This document shows positions 47,469 through 58,758 of a stretch of DNA of 64,000 nt, piece after piece; position 1 is the first letter of the stretch; every line of letters begins with the position of its first letter. Source of the DNA: Chamaecrista fasciculata (lineage: Eukaryota > Streptophyta > Magnoliopsida > Fabales > Fabaceae). Location of the stretch: positions 131,823 through 195,822 of the forward strand of contig QANZ01037829.1 in NCBI GenBank assembly GCA_003254925.1. The letters run 5' to 3'. Both the position numbers and the translations under genes were made by a program. The notes below the pieces were generated by a model. It had not been told where the DNA came from and did no database searches. It saw nothing but the letters and a program-made list of their open reading frames with translations.

Positions 47469-47653
47469 ACTAACAAATATTTGGTGTATTAGTTGGCAAG
47501 CAACATCTTAGGTGAGAAGATTCAGGTTCGATCCCTAGAGTCAACATTGTTGGGAGAACACAACCATTTCATTTCTATTACTCAAATGAGATTAGTCTTC
47601 ACTTAGATCGTTACAGAAATAGGTAAGAGAAACTCATATCATTACCCAAAAAA
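47469..47653 (+). mobile_element. tRNA-type SINE
   Basis: A B-box GGTTCGATCCC lies at 47525-47535, with an A-box-like TGGTGTATTAGTTGG about 35 nt upstream. The right end is A-rich. Flanks AACTGAAAAATATA (47455-47468) and AACTGAGAAATACA (47654-47667) are an imperfect target duplication with two mismatches. Confidence 0.65.
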
Positions 47654-47888
47654 AACTGAGAAATACATGGACTAGGAAAAAGAAAAAGCAAAAAGAGTAT
47701 AAGAGCCAGAAAAACAAGTTTATTTTACCAGCATGTATGCATGTTGTATGTGTGGAGAAAAAAAAAAGTAGGTAACAGCTTCTTCCACAAAGAAAAAAAG
47801 AACAATCGTTCGGATCATGTCAATAGCCATTTCCGAACCCAATTATGAATGGTGAAGGTCCAGTTCTGATTTATAATGAGTGGATTTG

Positions 47889-48194
47889 GTATATATATAT
47901 ATATACTAGGGTTTGCGTGCCCTAACGGGTTAGGGCACGCAAATATACAAATATATATGTAAAATAAATAAAGGACTAAATTGTTAACTTAGTAAAGAAA
48001 GATATCAAATAGTAAATTTTCTCTTAGTAGAAAAAAGTCTTTCTAACTTAAAGTTTTTTTATTAGTCAAGTGAGTTTTCAAACATTAAAAAATTATCTTT
48101 TGAAAGAATTTTCATAAATTTCAAAATATGAGATACTCTGTCAAAAGAAACTTTAAAATATATATTAAGGCTCATGTTAGATAAATAAAAAAAA
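47889..48194 (+). mobile_element. retroposon with 16-bp target duplication and a 5' hairpin
   Basis: ATAATGAGTGGATTTG occurs at 47873-47888 and 48195-48210, exactly bracketing 306 bp that end in an A-rich tail (ATAAATAAAAAAAA). The body starts with a (TA)n stretch. Then comes a perfect hairpin with 15-bp stem TTTGCGTGCCCTAAC (47912-47926), 2-base loop and complement to 47943. This looks like RNA copied by LINE machinery. I see no coding frame and no clear B-box, though the hairpin strand has a tRNA D-arm flavour (TAACGGGTTAGGG). Confidence 0.72.
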
Positions 48195-49138
48195 ATAATG
48201 AGTGGATTTGATGACAAACGAATGGCGTGGGTCCACATAGACACGACAAGCCACGAGACGCGGCGAGGCGAGTAGGAGAGGCGAATGCATTGGACTCATT
48301 AGAGAAGAGGTTGGTGTTCCATCACTTCATGCCCGTCATTTTCTTCAAAAACAGACGCTGCCTCCCCTTCTTTGTTCTTTAGCTTGCAATAATAATAACA
48401 ATCTTTACAATTACAACTCTTTCGAGGTCTACTTTCTTTTTTTAAAAAATAAAAAATAAAGGATTATCTATTTTTAAGATAGATGCTTTATGATTATAAT
48501 ATTAGAAACCATGTAATAGCTTTTTCAAGTGAGGTATTAAACTAGTTAAAGCTAGGTCATAACTTGATATTTTAAAGTAACGATCAATATCTTGTACGTG
48601 GTTTTGGGTTTTGCTTTCGTTTGAAAGTATGTCACTAATGGGTGGGTTTTGCGGTGGAACCCACTTCCTGAGGAGGTCTATGTCTATGCGAATGAGGCTG
48701 ACGTGCACCGCACCATCGTTTCTTTGCTTTGCCAAATCCTACGGCCACCAAGTCACCTCCTATCATTTCTCACCCATCATCCTTTTCCTTTTCAATAGAT
48801 TCTTCAAATCTCTATGCTTCAGAGTTCACGTATAATCAAGCTAATATATCGCTCATTTTTTCTTCTTTTCCCCCATTTTCTTTGATTTCCTAGCTCCCCA
48901 ATAATGTACTCGATCTACTTTGTGGATTAAGCTACCGGACATCATTGAGCTAAATTTACAATCTTAGCGCTCGATCGAGTTTCGGCGTCTCAATTTTCAG
49001 CTAGCTATATTGATAATGATAGCCCAAGAGATAACTGCTTATCTTGTCAACAAATATTTTGCCAGGCTTTTTTAAAAAGAATATGCTTTTCAATAATAAG
49101 TAACTTTCATAGTAAAAAATGTTTCATATCTTCCATAT

Positions 49139-49162
49139 CTCTCTCTCTCTCTCTCTCTCTGT
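49139..49162. repeat. (CT)n microsatellite
   Basis: About 12 CT units, located about 570 bp downstream of the 3' end of the minus-strand LBD coding region... on the side away from its promoter. Confidence 0.9.
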
Positions 49163-49349
49163 TTTTTTCTTTAATTCCCTTGCAATATTTTTGTTAAGAC
49201 AATAGAAATTCAACCTTCTACAATATGCATTCAGCGTGAAAAGAAAAAAAAAAGACGGAACTAAACAAGAAGAGGTATTATATATAAAAATTAGGCCAAA
49301 ATTTCACAGTAAGTGATGGCACCAATTTACAGCACCTTGCTATCTGCTT

Positions 49350-49432
49350 GCCTCTTTTTTTTTTTTTGTCTCTCTTCATTATTTACTGCNTTTTTTTTTT
49401 TTTTTTTTTGTCTCTCTTCATTATTTACTGCC
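49350..49432. repeat. poly-T tandem copy joined by one N
   Basis: A T-tract plus GTCTCTCTTCATTATTTACTGC occurs twice, with a single N at 49390 between them. It is probably one allele end pasted beside another during gap filling. Confidence 0.75.
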
Positions 49433-49506
49433 TTCAAGTGCGATATATATGCATTTCCCCTCTCTACCTCCGTATTCATAGATGTATGAAATATCATAAT
49501 GTGGCC

Positions 49507-50164
49507 TTAAACGAACAGATTCAGAAGCCTTTTCTTGTCGCCACCGCAATTGTTATTGTTGCTCGTCATCTCCGACGAATCCAATGCTGTACTGTTGTAA
49601 GAATCCGGAATCAGCGAGAGATCGAAGGCCGGCTTCTGACTCAGCCGGAAATCCGAGTTATAACCATTCTTGCAGTCAAATGAGTCATCCAAAATCGGTG
49701 TCAGAACTCCGGCGAAAATCTCCGGTAACGGCCGGAGAACACCTCCGGCGAGCACCGTCTCCACGGCGGCGTGGCACACGTGCCAGTTGCCACTCAACAT
49801 GAGTCCAACGGCACCGTTCACAGGATTTACCGTTCTCCCGCACGCTTCAAAAAGCAGAGACTGAAACAACGCTGAATGAAGATTTCACAAAAAATTAAAT
49901 TTAGCAAAATTGAAACTAAAATTGAAATACAGTATGTTTGTAGTAAGAAAAGAAAGAATAAGGGAATTAATTGAATGAACCTGGTCTCTTAGATTCAGGG
50001 ACGGAAGAAATGAAAGAGATAAGGTCGCTACGGCCAAAGAATTTAGCAAGGAAGAGAGTGGCATGGGCTTGGGCTTCAGGGGTTTCAATCCAGTGCAGGC
50101 ACGACCTCAGAGAGCAGTTTTCGCTACACCCCTTTCGAAGGGCTCGGCAACCACTGCAACTCAT
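49507..50164 (-). CDS. class II LOB-domain (LBD) transcription factor
   Basis: Two exons (49981-50164 and 49507-49871) give 182 residues. The start chosen opens [17 protein letters not shown], the family zinc-binding C-x2-C-x6-C-x3-C block; an in-frame ATG 72 bp upstream would add a hydrophobic leader not seen in LBD proteins. It continues with [17 protein letters not shown] and [22 protein letters not shown], then [20 protein letters not shown] across the intron. This wording, with no leucine-zipper block, is class II (relatives of LBD37-LBD42), whose members include repressors of anthocyanin and nitrogen-response genes. At 182 residues it is shorter than most class II proteins, mainly in the variable C-terminal tail. 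It acts in the nucleus. A CACGTG G-box occurs at about 50505, 340 bp upstream. Confidence 0.94.
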
Positions 50165-50690
50165 CTCCACCGTCCGATTAAGCAATCGCAGAGACAATGG
50201 GATAAAGGAGAGAGATAGCGAAATCGGAGATTTCAATTTTCAAGCTCATGGAGTGAGTCAAGGCCAAGAAGGGTGGTTTTAAAACTATGGGATTACTGTA
50301 TGGTGGAGTTAAGCGGTACCTGTGGTTAAGTTAAAAGGTGTGTACTGGTGTGGTGTGGTGGGGACCACTAGTGGGAGCTCTCGAGGGAATATATATTATC
50401 TTCCAAACTCTGGGCAAGAGCGGCTCCGTGTTTCCGCGGTTCTTTGTTTTCCATGCTGAACCGTTCGATGGTACCCTCGACGCCAGAAGCAGCCGTTGGA
50501 TTAACCACGTGTCTCCTTCTGTGAACTTTATATACTTTGAGTTGTGTAATGTGTACGGTGGGAATGAAAAGTTGAAAGGGGCAGAAGGCCCAAAGTCCCA
50601 AACCAACATAAACACTTCCTAACAATACTCTCTGTTTTTATTTGCTTCAAGTTGGTGATTAAAAGAGAAAAAAGAATAAATAGCCTTTTA

Positions 50691-51930
50691 CTTGTTCCCC
50701 AAAGTGCGAAATTGGTCCTATTACTTTGCAAGAGTTCTCAAATCAGTCCTATAACTTTTTTCGTCTCAGATTTGGTCTCATAAGTTTGAAAAATTCTTAC
50801 CGTTAGTCATATCAGTATTTCCGTCAAATTGTCTCTGTTAATGCTGATGTGGCATGATGACTGGGATATTGATGTGGAAAAATGGATTAAAATGGGACCA
50901 TACTGCAACAAATATTAACATTGTGAATGTATTTTGTGAATTTGACGAAGGACCATGTAAAAATCGCTCCTCTTCTTCGAGTTCTCGTTCAATCTATTAG
51001 GATTTATCGTCATTTTCAACTTTTTGAAGCTTCATCTTCTTCTGTTGCTGCTATTAGCTTAAAAATCTAGCCTTCACCTTTATTTTTTTCGCTTATCCAT
51101 GATGTCCAACCCTTAACTCTGTTTCTGCCTTGTATCTCTTATCTCTTACCCTTTTCCTTTTCCTGTTTTACAAACCTGTAGGGTTCCAATAAACAACTGA
51201 ATTCATATGTTTTTTTCATCACGTTATAAACCATGAGAGAGAAAAAGAGAATTAAAGAGAAGGAGAAAGGGTAGATGGGAATGAAAGATCTTGTTCTAAG
51301 GACATGGCCAACGACTAAGATACTCTTTCTGACCCACCACTTTGGAGCTGCATTAAAGTAAATGAAATATCTGACCCTTTTTTCAAATAAATTAACTACT
51401 ACTTTCCAAAGCCACCTTCACCAAATCACATAATTATATTAAACTTCATATTCCACAACTGATGATATGAATATTGGACGAACCCTAACGGATCCGATTG
51501 AAGCTTGTGAATGTGCCATGGATACTGACGAGTAACGAACTCTAACAGACAGGGATTTGAAGCTTCAAAAAGTTGAAAATGAAATAAACCCTAATAGATT
51601 GAATGAGAACTCAAAGAAGAAGATGAAGAAGAGGAGCAATTTTTACATGGTCCTTCGTCAAATTCACAAAATACATTCACAATGTTAATATTTGTTGCAG
51701 TATGGTCCCATTTCAATTCATTTTACCACATAAATATCCCAGTCATCATGCCACATCAACATTAACGGAGACAATTTGACGGAAATACTAATAGGACTAA
51801 CGGTGAGAATTTTTCAAACTTATGAAATCAAATCTGAGATGAAAAAAGTTATAGGACTGATTTGGGAACTCATGCAAAGTTATAGGACCAAATTCACACT
51901 TTGACCTTACTTTGTTTGTATTTATTTCCC
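50691..51930. mobile_element. 1.24-kb foldback element with 16-bp flanking direct repeats
   Basis: The left arm (about 50691-51065) and right arm (about 51545-51930) are inverted copies through many landmarks: 'aaattggtccta', 'catgatgactgggatat', 'accatactgcaacaaatatt', 'tgacgaaggaccatgtaaaa' and 'gaagcttcatcttcttc'. AATAAATAGCCTTTTA stands on both outer sides (50675-50690 and 51931-51946). Arms of about 370 bp and a 16-bp duplication are odd for Mutator-type elements (9 bp). No ORF. Confidence 0.8.
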
Positions 51931-52707
51931 AATAAATAGCCTTTTATTTTATTTTTTTGAACTTTGACCACGAAAATTGATCTCCCAATAATAATATCAT
52001 AAAATTAAGGTTCTTTTAGTTTCTTTATAAGTTTGTTTGATTAATTATTTATAATTTATAATTTGTAATTCAATCTACATTATTTTAAAACAATTTAGTC
52101 GTATGGTTCTTCTAATACAAGATACACATAATCATATCATAATACGTGAAATAAATATTTGCCTCAATATCACGAGGTCTTTCTATCCAAAAAACTGTTC
52201 TTTGTTTTAATGATTTACTATGAAATGCAATTGGAAGTCTAAACAAGTGATTATGTAAAATCCATGATCATACGTTGTAAATGTAATTAGATTAATAATT
52301 AAGCAAAACATGTGATGTTACACTCACACATATAAATGTTGCAGAAAATGGTTGAAGAAAAAGTATGCGTTTTAATATTTTTGGACATTGAATGTGCGTT
52401 TGACGGAATAACCATTATGGAAAAGCAATTAGGCTTTTACTGTTCCTAGTGGAATCATAGCCCCAGAAAGTCCGTTGCCACATTACCATGCAATATTATA
52501 ATGCTATACTTAAAGATATTGATTTGCTCAATTTTTCATATTTGACTCTGATCTTTAAAATTTCTGTCCGTGTATGTAGTATGTCTAAATTTTCTTTTGG
52601 CCACAATATTGTGTGGTGGATCCGCAACGTAATCAACGTTTGAGTAGTTATATGAAAATATGGTTGATAAAGTTTAGTTTCTTTAATTATTTTGAGTAGT
52701 TCTTTAA

Positions 52708-53368
52708 TAATTTATGGTAAAAGACATTTTTGTGCCCCTAACATTTAACGTTAGTTTCAGTTATGTCCATAACGTTTGTTTTGTGTCAATTATACTCCAC
52801 GTTGGTGTCCATTATACCCTAATTTTAATTTTTTTGGGCCAAAGTACTATTTTGGTCCCTCAAGTCTCCGGCGAACTTTTTGGCGAGATATACGGCGGTC
52901 CCGACAACTACGAAAACTCTTAATCCAATGTTTTTTTTACCACTTGAGTTCAATGGCAGCCTTCATTTTGTGAACAAATGACTAGAAATATGATTTTTGA
53001 TGATTGTGTAAATTTTCAGCGATTATGTGATTTTTCGGCGGCTTTTCAGTCATTTTTTTCGCAAAATGGAGGCCGACATTAAACTCAAGAGGTCAAAAAA
53101 CCTTGGATTATGAGTTTTCATAATTGTCGGGACCGTCGTGTATCTCGCCGGAAAGTTTGCCAGAAACTTGAGGGTCCAAAACGAAACTTTGAGCAAATTT
53201 GAGGGACCAAAATAGAACTTTGGCCTAAAAAAATTAAAGTTAAGTTATAATTGACACCAACATTTTACATTGGGGGCATAACTGATATAAAACAAACGTT
53301 AGAAACATAAATGAAATTGACCCCAAACGTTAGGGACACGAAAAATTGTTTTGCCATAATTTATTTTT
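52708..53368. mobile_element. nested foldback element
   Basis: The outer arms (52708-52830 and about 53225-53368) are inverted copies around 'ccctaac.ttaacgtta' and 'gtgtcaattat'. Inside them a second pair starts GGGCCAAAGTACTATTTTGG at 52837 and mirrors at about 53090-53225, with 'cgagatatacggcggtcccgac' in both arms. The two pairs meet at 'aatttttttgggcc', so one element may have inserted in the other or the whole is one long palindrome of about 660 bp. Confidence 0.7.
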
Positions 53369-53617
53369 AAAAATTATACCATATTGTAATTAGTTGCATG
53401 TTCCCACAGTGCACTAAATTTTGCTTGTACAAATTATTGTGACATCATAAAATAACATATATTATTCCACAAGCTTCGTCAACAAATAGAAGTATCACTC
53501 TATCAGGCCCATAAAAATCAATTAGATATATTAAGAACCAACGAACATAATTGGTAGATGGCTGAATTTCTTAAGTATAACATGTTAAGTTTGAATTGTT
53601 TGTATGGAAAATATTTT

Positions 53618-53819
53618 TTTTTTCGATTAAGAAAAGTTTAGATGAGTTGAGCACGGAGGTTCATTAAGACTAGGCAAGCTTCCAGGCTCTATGAGAGCTT
53701 TGTAGAGCTTACAAAGGTACTTACAGATCGCCTAGCAACAAGGCCCTCACATCGGCAGTGAGAATCAAACTCACGACCTTATGAGTTATGAGTCAACTCC
53801 TTATCAACTGGGCCAACGC
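53618..53819 (-). mobile_element. tRNA-derived SINE with 17-bp target duplication
   Basis: On the minus strand an A-box TGGCCCAGTTGATAAGG (53799-53815) and B-box GAGTTTGATTC (53762-53772) are spaced as in tRNA genes. The 3' end is an A tract (T at 53618-53623 on plus). TGTATGGAAAATATTTT flanks both sides exactly (53601-53617 and 53820-53836). Confidence 0.88.
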
Positions 53820-53929
53820 TGTATGGAAAATATTTTGTTAACAAAGATAAAATTCATTTAAAAAATCTTTACCTTTCAACTTGGAGGATATCGCCTAATT
53901 GTTTATTCTAAAAGAAAAACTAAATGCAA

Positions 53930-54540
53930 GACAAAGGAAAAAAGAAGAAGAAAGAAACAGATGTCACACACTCAATGGATGTTATTTTTTTTATCAAATC
54001 ATGGCAAGCCATGAAGAATACAGACACATCCGCTCAGATCTATTATACAATCAGATCTACAAACAGCCCTCAACTTCCTAGAAAAACATCATCAATACAT
54101 CATCAATACAGGAGATGAAAATAAAATCTCAGGCAACACCCAAGAGGAAAAAAGACCCAGATCTATTATACAATCAGATCTACAAACATATAATCAAAAA
54201 ACAAAGAAGATACACAAGAGGCAAACACCCCCATATCCCTCTCTGAGAGATCATCTTCAGGTGGGTTTTCTTCTTCAAACTTGAGTTCTACCTATAGATC
54301 TGAAGAGCAAAATACAAAATAAAAAAGATAAAATCATTTCTTAATGAAAGGGGAAGCTTCCCTAACGAAGAAAAACCCGTTCCTAATGGAAGGGTAGGCC
54401 TCCCTAACGGAGGAAAGGACCAAAAAGCATGCCTTTAAACATGGGAGGGCCACCGCCGCAGTCAGCGGCGGCCCAAGGAAGAGAATCGCAGGGAGACGAA
54501 AGTGAAGGGGAAGAGTCGCTGCGCTAGGGTTTCAGTAGAG
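53930..54540 (-). other. possible retroelement-derived or leader-like segment
   Basis: A phrase of about 31 bp, 'cagatctattatacaatcagatctacaaac', occurs near 54036 and 54157. The right part has GC-rich palindromic 'gccgccgcagtcagcggcggc' and 'ctaacggagg' repeats, unlike the flanks. On the minus strand it reads like an untranslated leader. No domain-bearing frame was found, so the identity is open. Confidence 0.3.
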
Positions 54541-57500
54541 AATTACTTAAGAAAAATGTAAAAGTTTTTTAATGGACGCTAGTTTGAAAAAACAACATTT
54601 CCAATCTAAACAACTATTATTCTTGAGCCCTTGATCGTCGGGCGAAAAACAAAACGTCCTTGATCCGAAATAATAAGGGCAGATGATTGGATTGGGTGGA
54701 CAATTACTTGTTGTTTTTTGGTTGAAACATTAGCCCATTGGAGAGAATATTCAAGACCCACTTGAGTTATTTATTATATTGGGCCCTGAAAGGTCCATAT
54801 ACATGGGTTTCCATTTTAAGAAGGCTTGCTTTATCACCCTTAATTCTTACCACTGAATCAGACTATTCGAGAACGAAAACACCTATGAAAAAGCGACAGA
54901 AGAGAAAGAGAGAAGGCCTTCGATAAACCTATACATGACAAGATAGTTTTAATAATTGAGGGTGCCAGATAAAGAAATAGAATGTAAAACATGAATACAT
55001 TATAGCATGTCATTGGCATATGCAAAAAGAGAGAGTGAGAGAGTGTGAGAGAGAAAGAGAGAGTGAGAGAAGTAATGGTGTGGGCAGCTAGCAATAGCAT
55101 GTTTAGTGGTGATTGCATATGCCACATGTAACGCAAATAAGGCAGATGCCATCCCATAAGTTGTGGGCAACAGCTACCCTTACATATCAAAACATTAAAA
55201 ATCCACACAAATCTATTTTAATATGTTACCACAAATTCAAAAGCGGCAAAAAGTTAAATCTGTGTTTTACACTTCTTCATGAAATGGAAGGATAAGAACA
55301 AAACAGAATATAACATTGCGTGACATCCTGAGGCTGCAAAAATATATAAATATAAAATAAAAAACCACCGTCCATTGGGAAATTAAGCTCGATATAAAAA
55401 ATAAATAAACACTACCACGGTGAAAAAGTGCCGTAATTTGACGTTCATTCAACGTGATATTATGCGATGCGAGAGTGGCCAATTGGGTATGCAGGCTTTA
55501 TGAACTTGTGGTGTTTTCTTCTCTCAAAAACTTCACTCCCACTTCTACTACGTACAGTGATGAGTCCTTGACTCCTCACCTTTATCTTTCCTCTTTTTCT
55601 CTTTTTTCTCTCTTTTTTTTTATTGCCTGACAAATACCAGCGCCGTCTTTAGCAAAGAGTTGTACAATGAATCTGGACACTTGTGCAAGTTCAATAGTTA
55701 GGTGTACTGTTATAACTTCTTAACTATCTATAAGCCAACTTTAATTAATTCGGCTAACTTATCTCCAAAAAAAAAGAAAGGAGAAAGATTCTGGGTCAAA
55801 TAATTCATTGAACAGTCTCTTCATATTTGTTTCTTTCTTAATTTTATGATGCCGTCAAGAATTGAACAAATTATTTAATTTTGCTAATTTGGGTAGCATA
55901 CCCTTGAGTATTGACATGTTCGATCGGGTTGGTTAGCGAAGCACTAATCAATGGTATGGTTAATTTTATAAATACGTGTATATGTGGGGTCCAATACATG
56001 CCACATTTCCTTTTTTTTCTCCCTGTAATTTTAGTAGCTAGTGGGTTTCCCTCTATATTAAATGATTAAGATTGTGTATCCATTATTCCATTTAGCGTTT
56101 CTAATTAATTTGTTAGCGTGAATTGTGATATCATGGGCATTCCAACATGCCATTCTTGGGGACTTCAATTCCTTGATCATCAAACGTATCAAACTTTCAT
56201 TCACATGCCGAATTATATATTTCCACGTGAAGAATCGGTAATATATCCTTCTAGAAGCGCATATTAGTTTAACGCGTACGCGTGATCTTGAACGTGTATA
56301 ATTCAATATTCAGACCGCGACAGTGAATTAAGTTCAGTTAAGCTACAGGAAATACGAATCGGTAAACATCAAGTGTGAACAAATATGGGCGTGTACAGAC
56401 TTTAATTTGGGTATTTATTAATCAACACGCAAATTAGGAATATTAGAGAGTGGTTGAAAGTGTAAAAAGAAGAACGTGGATGATGAGTTCATGAGGGTGA
56501 GTGAGATTTATTAGGACCATAGGGAATTAAAACAAACTGGCCTAATAATATTGTACACCTACCAGCTCTGCCAACCATATACACGGTGTTTTCACTTTAT
56601 TTTAAATCAATGTTGGGTACCGCCTAATTCCGTAAACACATGTACCCCTATTCAATAATGCTTATCACCAAGGATTCGATCCGTATCACTGTGGTAAACC
56701 CTAAGCCAATTGAAACTGGATAAAGAGTTAGTAATTGAAAAAGGATCGGCGATAACTATGTGAAGTAAACGACACGTTTATTAGTTATTATTATTATTAC
56801 ACCGCAACAAATTTAAGTTCCTTTTCTCACATTCAAAACGTACCCATACCATATACCTTGTTCCTTAGTCCTTACACTTTGGCATCTGGCAAATAAACCT
56901 CACCCAAATTTAATGACGCGGCACGTTACTTGCAATAGAAAAATTAACAGAGTCCGCGTTGGAAGAGAGGCGAGGATAAGTAAGGCCACGTGTCGTCATT
57001 ATCAACTTTGCACCATAACCATGTGAACAAGTCCAAAACCTTGGTCTTATCCTCTCACCACTATACTATACATTACTCACCTCACCACCATCGTTCTCCT
57101 TTACATGCTTTTGATTTGGACTGTACCCGGGCCCATACTATACACTACTCCTAGTTTATTTCTAATTTTATTTACTGCAATTTTGGTTAATTAATTAAAC
57201 AAAATGAGTAATGGAATCCTTTATTCGGGGGATCAGAGCAGATAGCGTGCACTTTTTGCGTGAAGTGGTAGTGGACACTGAATAGCAACAGTGCGTGCTA
57301 ACAGTAAAAACTGTCAACAACGTACATAGACATAAACATGCGCAAGTGGTTTCAACTGAACTCAACAGGCACTGCCTGCCATCACTACTGGCCTAACAAA
57401 AAAACCTTCACGCGAATCTGCTGTTTCATCATGGTCATTCCATGGCGTAGGTTAGGCGGCGCACCCATTCATCCATAACCGTAATTAAGCTCAAAGAGAG

Positions 57501-57793
57501 AGAGAAGAAGAACAAGAAGTTAACAACAAATTAAAGTTGAATTTGAATATGAATAAAAATAAATCAATTGAATTGCCACAGGCACTGTCAAACTACTCAA
57601 TCTAAACTAGCGAATAGGGTTCTTGTACTGTATGTACAGAAACAAATAAAACAAAATGTCCAAACAATCGAAAAGTAATAAAACAAGAACAAACTGAAAG
57701 AAAATAGGATTCCCTTTCATCTGTAACCTCCTAATGAACTGATCTGATGATTCTAATTAAGTTCTAACCCCCCCAAAAAATGAATTGACTAAT

Positions 57794-58609
57794 TCAATGG
57801 TCTTGAGGAATTTCGATCTTGGGTGCCATCAAGAGACGCGGCTTTTTCACTGGCAAAGGGCTCTCGACCTCGTCGTCGATCCCGGACATGAAGAACTTGG
57901 CTGAAAAGTCAGGCAAAGCGGGAAGGTTCAAATCGAAGTCGCGTTGAGCGCTGTGACTAACGGTATGAGTGGACCCCACACCTTCCGAGGCAGTTACAAC
58001 GCTGCTAGCTCCGGCACCGGCGCCGGCAGAAGCACCACCGTCGTAGTGGCAGCGTTTGTGTCCCCCCAAGGCCTGTCCGGTGGGAAAAGACTTGTGGCAA
58101 ATAGAACACTCGTGAGCTTTACCTCCACCACCGTTGGATGCGGTGGTGGTTGTGTTTGCAGAAGTACTAGTAACGGCGGAGGAGGTGGAATGATCTTCGC
58201 CGCCGGCGACGGCGGCGAGTTTCCTGTGACTGGCCTTGTGTCCTCCGAGAGCTTGATAAGAGGAAAAGGCTTTGTTGCAAACAGAGCATTTGTAACTAAG
58301 CTTGGGAACGGTGGTTATTGGATCTGGTGTGGTTAGAGGCACCGACTCGGACAGTACAGCAGGCGGAGGAGTCGCCTGAGGCGGTGAGCTATGGTGGTCC
58401 GGTGCGGCGGTGGAAACAGAGCCACCGCGAGCCAGCATGATGAGACAGAGAGCGAGATATTCCTCCTCGGTGCAAGAAGATTGATCGAAACGAGGTCGTT
58501 TGGAACGCTTTCGTTTAGTCCATCCCTCCAAGGAATGAAGGTTGGAGTCTAATTCGAAGGGGAACGAGGGAGGAGTGGAGGTAGGCGATTTCAGAGCTTC
58601 CATAGCCAT
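57794..58609 (-). CDS. ZAT10: ZAT10/STZ-like C2H2 zinc-finger repressor
   Basis: A single exon of 271 residues, as is normal for this family. In order: a basic nuclear signal KRKRSKRPR (32-40); the L-box [15 protein letters not shown] (48-62); finger 1 at about 107-128 and finger 2 at about 168-188, each C-x2-C...H-x3-H with the plant-specific QALGGH; and the EAR/DLN repression motif [11 protein letters not shown] (225-235). The order and wording match ZAT10/STZ, a nuclear repressor induced by salt, drought, cold, high light and wounding. Compared with that protein it has longer Ala/Gly/Thr-rich spacers after each finger. The start MAMEAL fits the family; the second in-frame Met is only two codons on. 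A TATA box is about 140 bp upstream. Confidence 0.95.
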   Translation of the reverse strand: MAMEALKSPTSTPPSFPFELDSNLHSLEGWTKRKRSKRPRFDQSSCTEEEYLALCLIMLARGGSVSTAAPDHHSSPPQATPPPAVLSESVPLTTPDPITTVPKLSYKCSVCNKAFSSYQALGGHKASHRKLAAVAGGEDHSTSSAVTSTSANTTTTASNGGGGKAHECSICHKSFPTGQALGGHKRCHYDGGASAGAGAGASSVVTASEGVGSTHTVSHSAQRDFDLNLPALPDFSAKFFMSGIDDEVESPLPVKKPRLLMAPKIEIPQDH

Positions 58610-58750
58610 GTGATCTGATTGATTCTCAACTCACACAAAACCGAATTAATTCAATCGGAGAGATTCAAGAAATTGAAGGATGATGGGTGAGTAGTGAGTT
58701 TTGTAGTTTAAATGTTGAATTGTGAATTGGAGTGAGAGAGTGAAGGGGGG

Positions 58751-58758
58751 TTTATAAG
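58751..58758 (-). promoter_or_regulatory. TATA box of the ZAT10-like gene
   Basis: Minus-strand TTATAAAC lies about 145 bp upstream of the start at 58609. It predicts transcription start near 58720 and a leader of about 110 bases. Confidence 0.55.

Larger units (their letters stand above)
45217..49506. other. TAF4b 5' region and repeat-filled intergenic space
   Basis: Holds the TAF4b leader (a non-coding exon near 45830-46080 is likely), a palindromic element (46138-46545), a gap, a MITE (47091-47310), a SINE (47469-47653), a hairpin-headed retroposon (47889-48194), a CT microsatellite (49139-49162) and a poly-T tandem join (49350-49432). Open frames at 48.5-48.8 kb lack any family likeness. 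Confidence 0.6.
50165..57793. other. long intergenic region with foldbacks and a SINE
   Basis: Contains the LBD promoter, a 1.24-kb foldback (50691-51930), a nested foldback (52708-53368), a SINE (53618-53819), a possible retroelement-derived leader (53930-54540), GA-rich tracts (55030-55075) and about 2.5 kb of unclassified DNA before the ZAT10-like 3' end. No further gene could be supported. Confidence 0.6.

Noticed and set aside
47909..47943. Helitron 3' end (hairpin next to CTAG) on the minus strand
   Set aside because: The hairpin and CTAG are suggestive, but the segment is bracketed by a 16-bp duplication and ends in an A-rich tail. Helitrons make no target duplication, so a retroposon explains it better.
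48502..48835. Opposed open frames of 74-77 residues
   Set aside because: Both overlap, neither has a known motif, and there is no splice partner.
50165..50236. Upstream in-frame ATG of the LBD gene
   Set aside because: It adds a 24-residue hydrophobic leader not known in LBD proteins. The second Met gives the canonical MSC-x2-C start.
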